From CABRXV01 sp900754955 (GTDB lineage: Bacteria; Actinomycetota; Coriobacteriia; Coriobacteriales; Eggerthellaceae), in contig CABRXV010000059.1 of assembly GCA_902475005.1 (NCBI GenBank), positions 1-12,770 of the forward strand: DNA of 12,770 nt, in the 5' to 3' direction. Shown piece after piece: positions 1 to 6,083 of the stretch. Each line of letters opens with the position of its first letter. Within the stretch, counting starts at the first letter, position 1. The notes under the pieces were generated by a model. That model did no database searches and was not told where the DNA came from. It worked only from the letters and a program-made list of their open reading frames with translations. The position numbers and the translations under genes were made by a program.

Positions 1-312
1 CGCACCCGCCTGCACGACGATTTCGTTGCCGTGCACCTCGATGTGCGCGAACCGATCAGCCAGTTTCAGCACCACACCGCGCACGCCCGCATCGGCCGCC
101 AACACGTTGGAGCCGAGGCCGAGCACGCGCAGGCGCACGCCCTCAGCACGGCACAGCGCCGCGATCGCGCGCACCTGCTCTTCGGTTGCGGGCTCCACCA
201 GCCACTGCGCGGGCCCGCCGATCTCGAAGGTGGTGTGCGCTGCGAGCGGCTCTTCCGCATGCGCCGCATCGGCACCGACGATACCGCGCAGCTTCTCGTC
301 AAACGATGTCAC
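1..312 (-). CDS. murB: UDP-N-acetylenolpyruvoylglucosamine reductase, N-terminal part (cut by window edge)
   Basis: MurB reduces UDP-GlcNAc-enolpyruvate to UDP-MurNAc with NADPH and FAD in the cytoplasm, an early step of peptidoglycan synthesis. The 104 visible residues match the family's FAD-binding start: HTTFEIGGPAQWLV (the family's T-x-F-x-I-G-G-PA motif), then VLGLGSNVL followed by D-x-GVRGVVLKL, the flavin-contacting GxGSN loop. The start is the GTG ending at 312; an AGAAGGA ribosome-binding site lies inside the last codons of the preceding cysE gene. Only 5 bases separate it from the cysE stop, so the two genes are almost certainly co-transcribed. The C-terminal two thirds lie outside the window. 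The identification is firm; start choice is good but GTG-based. Confidence 0.9.
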   Translation of the reverse strand, partial: MTSFDEKLRGIVGADAAHAEEPLAAHTTFEIGGPAQWLVEPATEEQVRAIAALCRAEGVRLRVLGLGSNVLAADAGVRGVVLKLADRFAHIEVHGNEIVVQAGA

Positions 313-317
313 GAGGC

Positions 318-1229
318 TTAATCCTTCTCGCCTGGCTGACGAACGGTGATCTCCTGATCCTTCACCGACACGCGCGAATGCGGCGGCACGCTGAACGTCA
401 CGAACGTGGAGCCCGCGATGACGGAGCCCTCGCCCACGACCGTCTCGCCGCCGAGCACCGAGGCGTTCGAGTAGATCGTCACGTTGTCCTCGATGGTGGG
501 ATGGCGCTTCACGCCGGCGAGGCGCTGGCCACCGCGCGTCGACAGCGCGCCGAGCGTCACGCCCTGGTAGATCTTCACGTGGTCGCCGATCTCAGTGGTC
601 TCGCCGATGACGACGCCCGTTCCGTGGTCGATGAAGAAGTACTCGCCGATCTTGGCGCCAGCGCCGATGTCGATGCCGGTGCCCGAATGCGCAAGTTCAG
701 TCATGATACGCGGGATGATCGGCACCTTCTGCTCATAGAGCACGTGCGCGATGCGGTACACGTAGATGGCGTACAGACCCGGGTAGGCGAAGATGACCGC
801 TTCCTTTGACTCGGCAGCTGGGTCGCCGTCGTACAGCGCCTGCACGTCGGTCAGCAGCACGCGCTGGATGTTCGGCAGCTCGTCGAAGAACGCCGTCATG
901 ATCTCGCCCGCGCGCTTCTGGATCTCGTCGGGCGGGCAGCAGGCGTCGGGGTCGTCGGACGTGTAGGTCAGCGCCAGAACGATCTGCTCGCGCAGCTCGC
1001 GCTCGACCTCGATGAGCGTGTTGCCGATGAAGTAGGTGGGGCTGGTGGACGGGGACAGCATCTCCGTGCCGAAGTAACCGGGGAACAGCACGCGACGCAG
1101 CGTCTTGAGCACGTTCTTCACCGCAAGACGGCTGGGAAAGCGCCGTCCCGGTTTCGTGAAGAAAATCTCGTCTGCCTCGTAGTTCTTCTCAATCGCCGCA
1201 ACGATGCGGTCGAGGTTGTCGCCGAACAT
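318..1229 (-). CDS. cysE: Serine O-acetyltransferase (CysE/EpsC type)
   Basis: Transfers acetyl from acetyl-CoA to L-serine, giving O-acetylserine for cysteine synthesis in the cytoplasm. The protein is 303 residues: an alpha-helical N-terminal half, then a left-handed beta-helix of hexapeptide repeats. Seen motifs are HSGTGIDIGAGAKIG, then FIDHGTGVVIGETTEIGDHV with the catalytic Asp201-His202 pair, then YQGVTLGALS and KRHPTIEDNVTIYSNASVLG. Length and order fit the EpsC-like actinobacterial/firmicute form. The reading frame stays open upstream to 1724, but that part is arginine/proline-rich and unlike the family. The ATG at 1229 has a strong GAGGAGG site 6-7 bases before it and is chosen. murB follows after 5 bases. 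Confidence 0.95.
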   Translation of the reverse strand: MFGDNLDRIVAAIEKNYEADEIFFTKPGRRFPSRLAVKNVLKTLRRVLFPGYFGTEMLSPSTSPTYFIGNTLIEVERELREQIVLALTYTSDDPDACCPPDEIQKRAGEIMTAFFDELPNIQRVLLTDVQALYDGDPAAESKEAVIFAYPGLYAIYVYRIAHVLYEQKVPIIPRIMTELAHSGTGIDIGAGAKIGEYFFIDHGTGVVIGETTEIGDHVKIYQGVTLGALSTRGGQRLAGVKRHPTIEDNVTIYSNASVLGGETVVGEGSVIAGSTFVTFSVPPHSRVSVKDQEITVRQPGEKD

Positions 1230-1440
1230 AGAGCCTCCTCGTCGAAGCGGGCAGTCGGCGCAGGTGCTTCGCGCGGCCGCGGCAGGCGATGCCGCGTGCG
1301 CGATATGGATCGCGCGTCGGCGAGAGCCGAACCGCAAGCCAGCGTGAGCGAAGCTGCGCGCCGATACGAGCCGCGGCGCTTTTCGCCGCGCAGGCGAGAC
1401 CCGGCGCACGTCGCCTCGTGCCCTGGAAAATATCTTCCTC

Positions 1441-1446
1441 ATTATA
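1441..1446 (-). promoter_or_regulatory. Candidate -10 box for cysE-murB
   Basis: On the minus strand this reads TATAAT, an exact sigma-A type -10 box in otherwise GC-rich sequence. A -35 match at 17 bases is poor (GTGGGA); TTGAGG occurs, but about 22 bases away. If used, transcription would begin near 1434 and leave a leader of about 200 bases before the cysE start at 1229. Confidence 0.35.
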
Positions 1447-1510
1447 GGAAACTTGGCAGCCGTTCCCACCTCAAAGTGCGCTTGAGTGCCCGCCGTTCGG
1501 CGCAGGGCGG

Positions 1511-1583
1511 GCGGAAGGCGGAAGGCGGAAGGCGGAACGCGAGGCGAGGCGAGGCGGGAGGGAGACGGGAGGCGAGGCGAGGT
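1511..1583. repeat. Purine-rich short tandem repeats
   Basis: Four tandem copies of the 7-base unit GCGGAAG lie at 1511-1538 (the last copy ends in C). They are followed by three copies of GAGGC at 1541-1555, and more GAGGC units near 1569-1583. The plus strand is almost free of T and rich in G and A over this tract. The repeats lie between the cysE promoter candidate and the parS site. No coding use is apparent. Confidence 0.75.
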
Positions 1584-1682
1584 AGAGCGGGCAGAGAGCG
1601 GAAGCGTGTGGGGCAAACGAGGAGGGGCTGCAAGCGCGGAACGTAACCGCGGCGTCCCGCGTTCTTCCGAAACGCAAACAAA

Positions 1683-1698
1683 TGTTTCACGTGAAACA
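1683..1698. other. parS: parS centromere-like site (ParB/Spo0J binding)
   Basis: TGTTTCACGTGAAACA is a perfect 16-base palindrome identical to the widely conserved bacterial chromosomal parS consensus. The flanking AA and TT extend it to a perfect 20-base palindrome (1681-1700). ParB loads here and spreads to organise chromosome segregation and SMC/condensin loading. Such sites cluster near the replication origin, so the window probably lies in the origin-proximal part of the chromosome. It sits in non-coding DNA between cysE and the PIN remnant. Confidence 0.9.
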
Positions 1699-1775
1699 TT
1701 CGACCGCGAAACACACCCGTGCAAGACGCCGCATCACGCGACGCCCTGCACAGAGCGCAGGGTGCGTCGCGCAGC

Positions 1776-2117
1776 TTAGAAGGGAACCTCGTGCACGGCG
1801 TTGAGCCCCATCTTCCCGCACAGCTCGACGAGCTTCCTGTCGGTCGAGAACAGCGTCGCCGCGTAGCGACGGACAAGCGTGAGGTAGAACATGTCGCACA
1901 CTGAGTGGTTCTGCCGCACCGCCTCGGCGAACGCCTCGGCCGCGTTTTCCTCAAGAGGAATGAACTCGTCGACGAGATCAAGGGCGTCGTCGATTATCCC
2001 CATGGCCTCATCTTCATCCATCATATCTGCGCGAACGTATTTCCACGCCGCACTGCGAATCTCCGCCCGAATCAGATCCGATGCAATAACGCGCTCACCT
2101 TTGAGCGCGAGCAAGCG
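1776..2117 (-). pseudogene. PIN-domain (VapC-like) protein, apparently 5'-truncated
   Basis: The last ~110 codons match the C-terminal three quarters of a PIN-domain ribonuclease, the usual toxin of VapBC pairs. Seen are ERVIASDLIRAEI (second acidic position plus helix), SVCDMFYLTLVRRY (third acidic position, Asp) and TLFSTDRKLVELC (the T-x-D-x-x-L motif). The family's N-terminal strand with the first catalytic Asp (a V-x-D-x-S/A type motif) is missing: upstream of LLALKGE the open frame continues into arginine-rich sequence with no family likeness, and the other two frames do not carry it either. No antitoxin gene precedes it, and no start with a ribosome-binding site is evident (TTG at 2114 and GTG at 2162 are possible). 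Likely a decayed gene; an unusual but functional variant with a longer N-terminus cannot be excluded. Confidence 0.6.
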
Positions 2118-2211
2118 GGAGGTACGGCGAGGAAGCGCGGGCGAGTCACCTTCTCCCGGCACGCGATCGCGGTACGCACGGCCCCGCGCGCAGGCACATC
2201 GCCGATTCGCG

Positions 2212-2240
2212 TTCCCGAGGCGGTATACTTTCGCTATAGT
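2212..2240 (+). promoter_or_regulatory. Candidate promoter of the purF-like gene
   Basis: Two overlapping -10-like boxes stand out in GC-rich DNA: TATACT (2224-2229) and TATAGT (2235-2240). The second has a weak -35, TTCCCG at 2212-2217, with a 17-base spacer. This would give a leader of about 115 bases before the ATG at 2362. It overlaps the region where the PIN gene's 5' end would have been. Confidence 0.35.
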
Positions 2241-2361
2241 TATCGCTTTCGCAACAAACCCGATGCTCGAGCGGCGCATTCGCCGGGGCTCCGCGAACCT
2301 GCCGAAGCCCTCGTCCTCACCGCCGGGCGCGAAGCGCCGCGCGGCGCAGAAAGGCAGTGTC

Positions 2362-3786
2362 ATGGGCGGATTCTTCGGTGCAACGTCCCGTCGGGACGTC
2401 ACCCTCGACGTGTTCTTCGGTGTCGACTACCACTCCCACCTGGGAACGAAGCGCGCGGGTATGGTCATGCGCGACAAAAACGACGGCTTCCAGCGCGAGA
2501 TCCACTCCATCGAGAACACGCCCTTCCGCACGAAGTTCGAAGCCGATCTCGACATCTTCCACGGCACGTCGGGCATCGGCTGCATCAGCGACACCGACCC
2601 GCAGCCTCTGCTCATCCGCTCGCACTTCGGTACATTCGCGCTCGCCACGGTGAGCGCCATCAATAACGCCGAGGACCTCGTGGAGCGCTGCTTTGCCAAC
2701 GGCGAGCGCCAGTTCATGGCCATGAGCTCTGGCAAGGTGAACGACACCGAGCTCATCGGCGCTCTCATTACGCAGAAGGACTCCCTGGTCGAAGGCATCA
2801 AGTACGCCCAGAGCCTCGTCGACGGCTCGCTCACGCTGCTCGTCATGACCGACGACGGCAGGCTCGTCGCCGCACGCGACGCACGCGGCCGCCTGCCCAT
2901 CCTCATCGGCAAGGATGCCGACGGGCACTGCGTGTCGTTCGAGTCGTTCGCCTACCAGAAGCTCGGCTACGCCGACGCCTACGAGCTCGGGCCGGGCGAG
3001 ATCGTGAGCATCAAGCCCGACGGCTACGAGACGCTCGCGCCCGCAGGCGACGACATGCGCGTGTGCGCGTTCATGTGGGTGTATTACGGCTACCCGAACT
3101 CGTGCTACGAGGGCACCAACGTCGAGATCATGCGCTATCGCAACGGCGCCGTCATGGCGCGCGACGAACGCGAAGCCGGCACGCTGCCCGACGTCGATTT
3201 CGTGGCCGGCGTCCCCGACTCGGGCACGCCGCACGCCATCGGCTACGCCACGGAGAGCGGCGTGCAGTTCGCGCGTCCGTTCATCAAGTACACGCCCACC
3301 TGGGCACGCTCGTTCATGCCGAGCAACCAGGAGGTGCGCAATCACGTGGCGAAGATGAAGCAGATCCACATCCCCGAGCTCATCAAGGATAAGAAGCTGC
3401 TGTTCGTGGACGACTCCATCGTGCGCGGCACTCAGCTGCGCGAGACGGTGGACTTCCTCTACAAGGCGGGGGCGAAGGAAGTGCACATGCGCTCGGCATG
3501 CCCGCCCATCATGTTCAGCTGCAAGTACCTGAGCTTCTCGCGCGGCAAGTCCGACATGGATCTCATCGCACGCCGCGTGGTGCAGGAGCTTGAAGGCGAC
3601 GAGGGCCAGCAGCATCTCGACGAGTACGCCGACAGCTCCACCGAGCGCGGCAAATGCCTGCTCAAGAGCATCTGCGAGCAGATGGGATTCGACTCGCTCG
3701 GCTACCAGTCGCTGCAGGGCATGATCGAGGCCATCGGCATCCCCGCCGAGAAGATCTGCACCTACTGCTGGACCGGCAAGGAATAG
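2362..3786 (+). CDS. purF: Amidophosphoribosyltransferase-like protein (PurF family) without the N-terminal Cys
   Basis: PurF makes 5-phosphoribosylamine from PRPP and glutamine, the first committed step of purine synthesis. The 474-residue protein has an N-terminal class II glutamine-amidotransferase-like domain (to ~residue 230) and a phosphoribosyltransferase domain with the PRPP loop LLFVDDSIVRGT (346-357). Cysteines at 235 (VCAF), 387 (FSCKY), 466 and 469 (CTYC near the end) fall where B. subtilis-type PurF holds its [4Fe-4S] cluster. Unlike canonical PurF, which starts M-C-G-I, this starts M-G-G-F-F-G, so the nucleophile that releases ammonia from glutamine is absent. It may use free ammonia or have another role. 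The open frame extends upstream to 1891, but the ATG at 2362 follows AGAAAGG and matches the family start. A terminator follows at 3864. Confidence 0.88.
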   Translation: MGGFFGATSRRDVTLDVFFGVDYHSHLGTKRAGMVMRDKNDGFQREIHSIENTPFRTKFEADLDIFHGTSGIGCISDTDPQPLLIRSHFGTFALATVSAINNAEDLVERCFANGERQFMAMSSGKVNDTELIGALITQKDSLVEGIKYAQSLVDGSLTLLVMTDDGRLVAARDARGRLPILIGKDADGHCVSFESFAYQKLGYADAYELGPGEIVSIKPDGYETLAPAGDDMRVCAFMWVYYGYPNSCYEGTNVEIMRYRNGAVMARDEREAGTLPDVDFVAGVPDSGTPHAIGYATESGVQFARPFIKYTPTWARSFMPSNQEVRNHVAKMKQIHIPELIKDKKLLFVDDSIVRGTQLRETVDFLYKAGAKEVHMRSACPPIMFSCKYLSFSRGKSDMDLIARRVVQELEGDEGQQHLDEYADSSTERGKCLLKSICEQMGFDSLGYQSLQGMIEAIGIPAEKICTYCWTGKE

Positions 3787-3863
3787 CGGCTGGGAGAGGG
3801 TGCGCCGCGCAGACGCGCGTTCTGCGCCTTTGTCGCCAGCGCTCCAACACAGCCCCGACACGC

Positions 3864-3896
3864 AAGGAGCCCCGTTCGCATCGAACGGGGCTCCTT
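3864..3896 (+). terminator. Hairpin terminator after the purF-like gene
   Basis: Two perfect 15-base arms (3864-3878 and 3882-3896, arm AAGGAGCCCCGTTCG) with a 3-base CAT loop form a very stable hairpin 77 bases after the stop codon. The bases after it (CTCATAA) are not a proper T-tract, but the stem itself starts with AA and ends with TT. Confidence 0.8.
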
Positions 3897-3982
3897 CTCA
3901 TAAGGGGGATCGACGTCAACCCTACGACGAACCTCAGCGCCACGCCTTACTTACGCTGCGCGAGCCGCTTCCGAAACGCAAT

Positions 3983-3997
3983 TCAGTTGGCAACTGA
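3983..3997. repeat. Small inverted repeat upstream of the lipoprotein gene
   Basis: TCAGTTG-G-CAACTGA is a 7-base perfect inverted repeat around a single G, about 105 bases before the lipoprotein start. It has the size of a dimeric regulator's operator, but there is only one copy and no clear promoter around it. The rest of 3897-4101 shows nothing recognisable. Confidence 0.3.
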
Positions 3998-4101
3998 TGA
4001 AATGACGCACACCTCCCCGGACAATCAGGAAAGGCTGCTCATGCGCGCAGCCCGCCGCTTTTTCGCAAAGCTGCATTACGACGATCCAGGAGGTTACGCA
4101 C

Positions 4102-4869
4102 ATGAAAAAACTTGTTGCCCTGATGGCGGCAGTCACCCTTGCCGTATGCCTCGCCGGCTGCTCGAGCGCATCGAGCGGCGGGGGCGCGACGGCAACGTCG
4201 GCGGCACCGCAAGCCGCAAGCAGCAGCCAGGGTGCTGTTGCTGCTGGAGGAAACGACGAGCCCTCTCCCGCCGCAACAGCATCGGGCTCACCTGAAGAGA
4301 TCATCGCGCAGATTCAGCAGGATTTCGCCAACACCGAGCAGTCGCTTCTCGATCAGCAAACATCATTGGCAAACCAGATCGGCGATTCGTTTGATGGATA
4401 CGTCGCGAACGAAGCCGCCGTCCAAGCTTGGTACGATCTCGCCGTCAGCGAGACGGAGGCCCTCGGCGCTCGAACGATAGAAAACGCGCGCCAGTATTAC
4501 CAGTCTGTGGTGGACAACATTGATCACGGAGACGACGGGGCTATCGACGATGCGGTCGACGACCTCTACGATCTGATCTACGACGACGCATTCGAGGAGT
4601 ACTACGACACGATCTACGATGACGGCTTCGAGACCATGTACGACACCTACTACGACGGCCTCATCGACGACGCCTACAACACCATGGAATACGGGGACTG
4701 GTACGACATCAAAAGCAACGCTTATGATGCATGGTACGACGCGAAGTCAGACGTTTACGATGCATGGTCCGATTCGAAGTCCGACATTTACGACGATTGG
4801 TCAGACATCAACAGCGCGTTCTACAGCAACGATTTCGATGTCAACGACATCCTTCGGCTCGACGCGTAG
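4102..4869 (+). CDS. Secreted lipoprotein with Tyr/Asp/Trp-rich repeat C-terminus
   Basis: No known function is recognised. The start MKKLVALMAAVTLAVCLAGC is a lipoprotein signal peptide: positive n-region, hydrophobic core, and lipobox L-A-G-C with Cys20 as the lipidation site. A low-complexity Ser/Gly/Ala/Thr linker follows (21-~70), then a helical-looking segment (~70-140), then from ~150 a strongly acidic and aromatic region of Y-D-D and Y-D-x-x-Y units. It ends in three tandem 11-residue repeats (204-236, see separate entry). The mature protein would be anchored outside the membrane with a very negative tail that might bind cations or cell-wall partners; this is inference. AGGAGG lies at good spacing before the ATG. 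Its base composition is a little less GC-rich than neighbouring genes. A hairpin follows 16 bases after the stop. Confidence 0.85.
   Translation: MKKLVALMAAVTLAVCLAGCSSASSGGGATATSAAPQAASSSQGAVAAGGNDEPSPAATASGSPEEIIAQIQQDFANTEQSLLDQQTSLANQIGDSFDGYVANEAAVQAWYDLAVSETEALGARTIENARQYYQSVVDNIDHGDDGAIDDAVDDLYDLIYDDAFEEYYDTIYDDGFETMYDTYYDGLIDDAYNTMEYGDWYDIKSNAYDAWYDAKSDVYDAWSDSKSDIYDDWSDINSAFYSNDFDVNDILRLDA
4711..4809 (+). repeat. Three tandem 33-base units coding an 11-residue repeat
   Basis: Residues 204-214, 215-225 and 226-236 of the lipoprotein follow K-S-[N/D]-x-Y-D-[A/D]-W-[Y/S]-D-x, and a partial fourth unit (N-S-A-F-Y-S) follows. The DNA copies differ mostly at third codon positions (for example TATGATGCATGG, TACGATGCATGG, TACGACGATTGG), so the repeat is kept at protein level rather than being a fresh duplication. 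Confidence 0.8.
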
Positions 4870-4885
4870 GGGAGAGTTCTTGTTT

Positions 4886-4919
4886 GAGCGGAGGCGGGCG
4901 GAGAAACCCGCCTCCGCTC
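4886..4919. terminator. Hairpin between convergent lipoprotein and Rrf2 genes
   Basis: Perfect 13-base arms GAGCGGAGGCGGG (4886-4898) and its complement (4907-4919) enclose an 8-base loop. It lies 16 bases after the lipoprotein stop and about 58 bases past the stop of the convergent Rrf2 gene, so it could serve both. No strong T-tract on either side. Confidence 0.7.
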
Positions 4920-4977
4920 TTGACGTACGGTCGACCATGCCTTGCGAGCGTGCAACTCGCCAGCCATCGTTCCTCTG

Positions 4978-5394
4978 CTAGCGAGAAAGCTCTGCCAGTA
5001 GATCGGCCAGCGTGGTTTTGCCGAGGGCGGCCCTGAGGGCGTTTTGGGCGGAGACGAGCTTGCCGTCGAGCACGGCGTGCACGCTGCCTCCCACGGGGCA
5101 CGCGGGGTTCGGATCATCATGAAAGCTGAACAGATCGTGCGGAGTCACCTCCACCGCGTCGAACACGTCAAGCAGCGTGATTTCCTCGGGCTGGCGTGCG
5201 AGCGATGCGCCGCCCACGCCTGGCTCCACCGTCACGAGCCCCGCCGCTTTCAGCTGCCCGAGCGTGCGGCGAATGACCACTGGGTTCACATTGACGCTCG
5301 ACGCAATAAAGTTCGACGTCACCTTTTCGTCTTTGAAGTAAGCGATGCACAGCAACGTGTGCACGCCGATGGTGAATCGCGACGATATCTGCAT
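4978..5394 (-). CDS. Rrf2-family transcriptional regulator
   Basis: A 138-residue DNA-binding regulator of the Rrf2 family (the group including NsrR, IscR, CymR and YwnA), which often sense redox or iron-sulfur state. The start MQISSRFTIGVHTLLCIAYF matches the family's first helix. A winged helix follows: VTSNFIASSVNVNPVVIRRT as recognition region, LKAAGLV, then the wing PGVGGASLARQPEEITLLDVFDAVE. Only one Cys (in NPACPVGG) lies in the region where IscR/NsrR have three cluster ligands, so a bound Fe-S cluster like theirs is unlikely; the NP-x-CPVG pattern resembles the YwnA-like branch. The ATG at 5394 follows AGAAAGGG; an in-frame TTG at 5421 is less likely. Three copies of a matching inverted repeat lie upstream (5464, 5941, 5994), suggesting autoregulation and control of the divergent gene. 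Confidence 0.92.
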   Translation of the reverse strand: MQISSRFTIGVHTLLCIAYFKDEKVTSNFIASSVNVNPVVIRRTLGQLKAAGLVTVEPGVGGASLARQPEEITLLDVFDAVEVTPHDLFSFHDDPNPACPVGGSVHAVLDGKLVSAQNALRAALGKTTLADLLAELSR

Positions 5395-5463
5395 GACGCC
5401 CTTTCTCTTCTCAGCGATCAACGGGATCTCTCGTTTGCTGACCCCATCTTAGCCGTCATGCGA

Positions 5464-5482
5464 TGTAATCACCAGAATTACA
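5464..5482. promoter_or_regulatory. Rrf2-type operator, copy 1 (autoregulation candidate)
   Basis: TGTAA-N9-TTACA, with TGTAAT and ATTACA as 6-base arms, lies 70 bases upstream of the Rrf2 start. It has the same arms and the same 9-base spacing as the two copies near 5941 and 5994. Negative autoregulation is typical of this family. Confidence 0.65.
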
Positions 5483-5563
5483 GGCGTTCATATTCACCGA
5501 TAGCGAGCCGAAGGGCCTGCTGGCCCCGCCCGCTCCTGGTCGCCTTCTCCCGGGACGCGATTT

Positions 5564-5810
5564 CGTGGCAAAAAAGAAGCGAAATGCACTGTCCGAAAAA
5601 GCGCGTGGCAATTTTTGGGCGAAATGCACGATTCGCCCCTGGGCAAAGGGCGCTTCATGCTTCAATCGGGCGCATCCCGACCGCGTTTTCCCAGTTCACT
5701 GGATTCCGAAACGCGTCGCACCGCCGACGCAGCGTCGAAAATCGTGCATTTCGGTACTTTTTCTGCCAAGCGATTTTTTTCATAGTGCATTTCGACTCTT
5801 TTTTGCCACG
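5564..5810. repeat. Inverted-repeat element with four copies of a TGGCA...CGAAATGCAC module
   Basis: The left arm (5564-5633) and right arm (5740-5810) are imperfect reverse complements of about 70 bases, sharing blocks CGTGGCAAAAAAGA, CGAAATGCACT, TGGCA and CGAAATGCACGATT. Each arm is itself two direct copies of a ~25-base module, TGGCA + A/T-rich stretch + CGAAATGCAC, whose starts are exactly 40 bases apart: 5566 and 5606 on plus; 5808 and 5768 on minus. The 106-base centre contains small palindromes, such as CGACGC-A-GCGTCG at 5725-5737. It could be a non-coding mobile or dispersed repeat, a structured RNA, or a cluster of binding sites. No reading frame is preserved. Confidence 0.75.
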
Positions 5811-5940
5811 GCTCGCTGTCCTCATGCGCAAAGAGGCATGCCCGCCAAGAGCGAAGCGCTCACTAGAGACGCAAAAAAGGCAGGGAAGGCTTCTCTAGCG
5901 CCCGTCATCCGTAACCGCCCGACAAATTCAAAAAAAGTTT

Positions 5941-5963
5941 GTTGTAACTATTGACATTACAAC
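5941..5963. promoter_or_regulatory. Rrf2-type operator, copy 2 (overlaps -35)
   Basis: GTTGTAA-N9-TTACAAC, a perfect 7-base inverted repeat. Its centre contains the TTGACA -35 box of the promoter for the MBL-fold gene, so a bound protein would block RNA polymerase. Confidence 0.75.
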
Positions 5964-5979
5964 GCACAGCATGTTTACT
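5951..5979 (+). promoter_or_regulatory. Promoter of the MBL-fold gene
   Basis: A perfect -35 TTGACA (5951-5956) is followed after 17 bases by TTTACT (5974-5979) as -10. Transcription would start near 5986, inside a pair of operators (copies 2 and 3), with a leader of about 98 bases to the ATG at 6084. Confidence 0.65.
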
Positions 5980-5993
5980 ATGGGTCGTCAGGA

Positions 5994-6016
5994 GTTGTAA
6001 CTATTTTGATTACAAC
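5994..6016. promoter_or_regulatory. Rrf2-type operator, copy 3 (just after the transcription start)
   Basis: GTTGTAA-N9-TTACAAC again, identical in both arms to copy 2 and 53 bases downstream of it, about five helical turns, so two dimers would sit on the same face of the DNA. It lies just downstream of the predicted start of transcription, a typical repressor position. Confidence 0.75.
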
Positions 6017-6083
6017 AATTGAGACGCAGCCGGCAACGGCACGCCTCGAAAGGAGCAGGGCGCAGCCCGGAAAGGATGACACC

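Larger units (their letters stand above)
1230..1775. other. Gene-free stretch between cysE and the PIN remnant
   Basis: No convincing gene is present in these 546 bases; the open frames seen on both strands are arginine-, serine- and proline-rich by-products of high GC. The stretch holds a presumptive cysE promoter -10 box (1441-1446, minus), a purine-rich tandem-repeat tract (about 1511-1583) and a perfect parS palindrome (1683-1698). The roughly 200-base presumed cysE leader is GC-rich and could fold, but I see no T-box signature (no GGTGG-ACC-type motif) or other recognisable riboswitch. Confidence 0.6.
5395..6083. other. 689-base regulatory region between Rrf2 and MBL-fold genes
   Basis: No credible gene is present. 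From left to right it holds an Rrf2-type operator candidate (5464-5482), a ~247-base inverted-repeat element (5564-5810), and a promoter framed by two further operator copies (5941-6016). A plus-strand open frame across 5044-5898 crosses the Rrf2 gene and the repeats and is not believed to be coding. Confidence 0.7.

Noticed and set aside
1230..1435. T-box or other riboswitch in the presumed cysE leader
   Set aside because: No T-box conserved sequence or other known riboswitch core could be found; the folding is only general GC-rich pairing.
1230..1724. N-terminal extension of serine acetyltransferase
   Set aside because: The extension is Arg/Pro/Ser-rich, crosses the parS site and purine repeats, and is unlike the family; ATG at 1229 has a strong ribosome-binding site.
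1891..2361. N-terminal extension of the purF-like protein
   Set aside because: It overlaps the PIN remnant on the other strand and the promoter; the family start M-G-G-F-F-G with a ribosome-binding site is at 2362.
2317..3861. Long open frame of 514 codons on the minus strand
   Set aside because: It is the exact antisense of the purF-like gene and runs through its terminator; the His/Val/Ala-rich composition is typical of high-GC shadows and shows no domain.
5564..5810. CRISPR array
   Set aside because: The repeated modules are in inverted arrangement, only four in number, and lack uniform repeats with unique spacers; no cas genes are near.
5044..5898. Plus-strand open frame of 284 codons
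   Set aside because: It crosses the antisense of the Rrf2 gene, an operator and the inverted-repeat element without any recognisable protein feature.
6006..6083. TTG start for the MBL-fold protein, 26 codons earlier
   Set aside because: It lies inside operator copy 3 close to the predicted transcription start, and has no family likeness; ATG at 6084 has a good ribosome-binding site.
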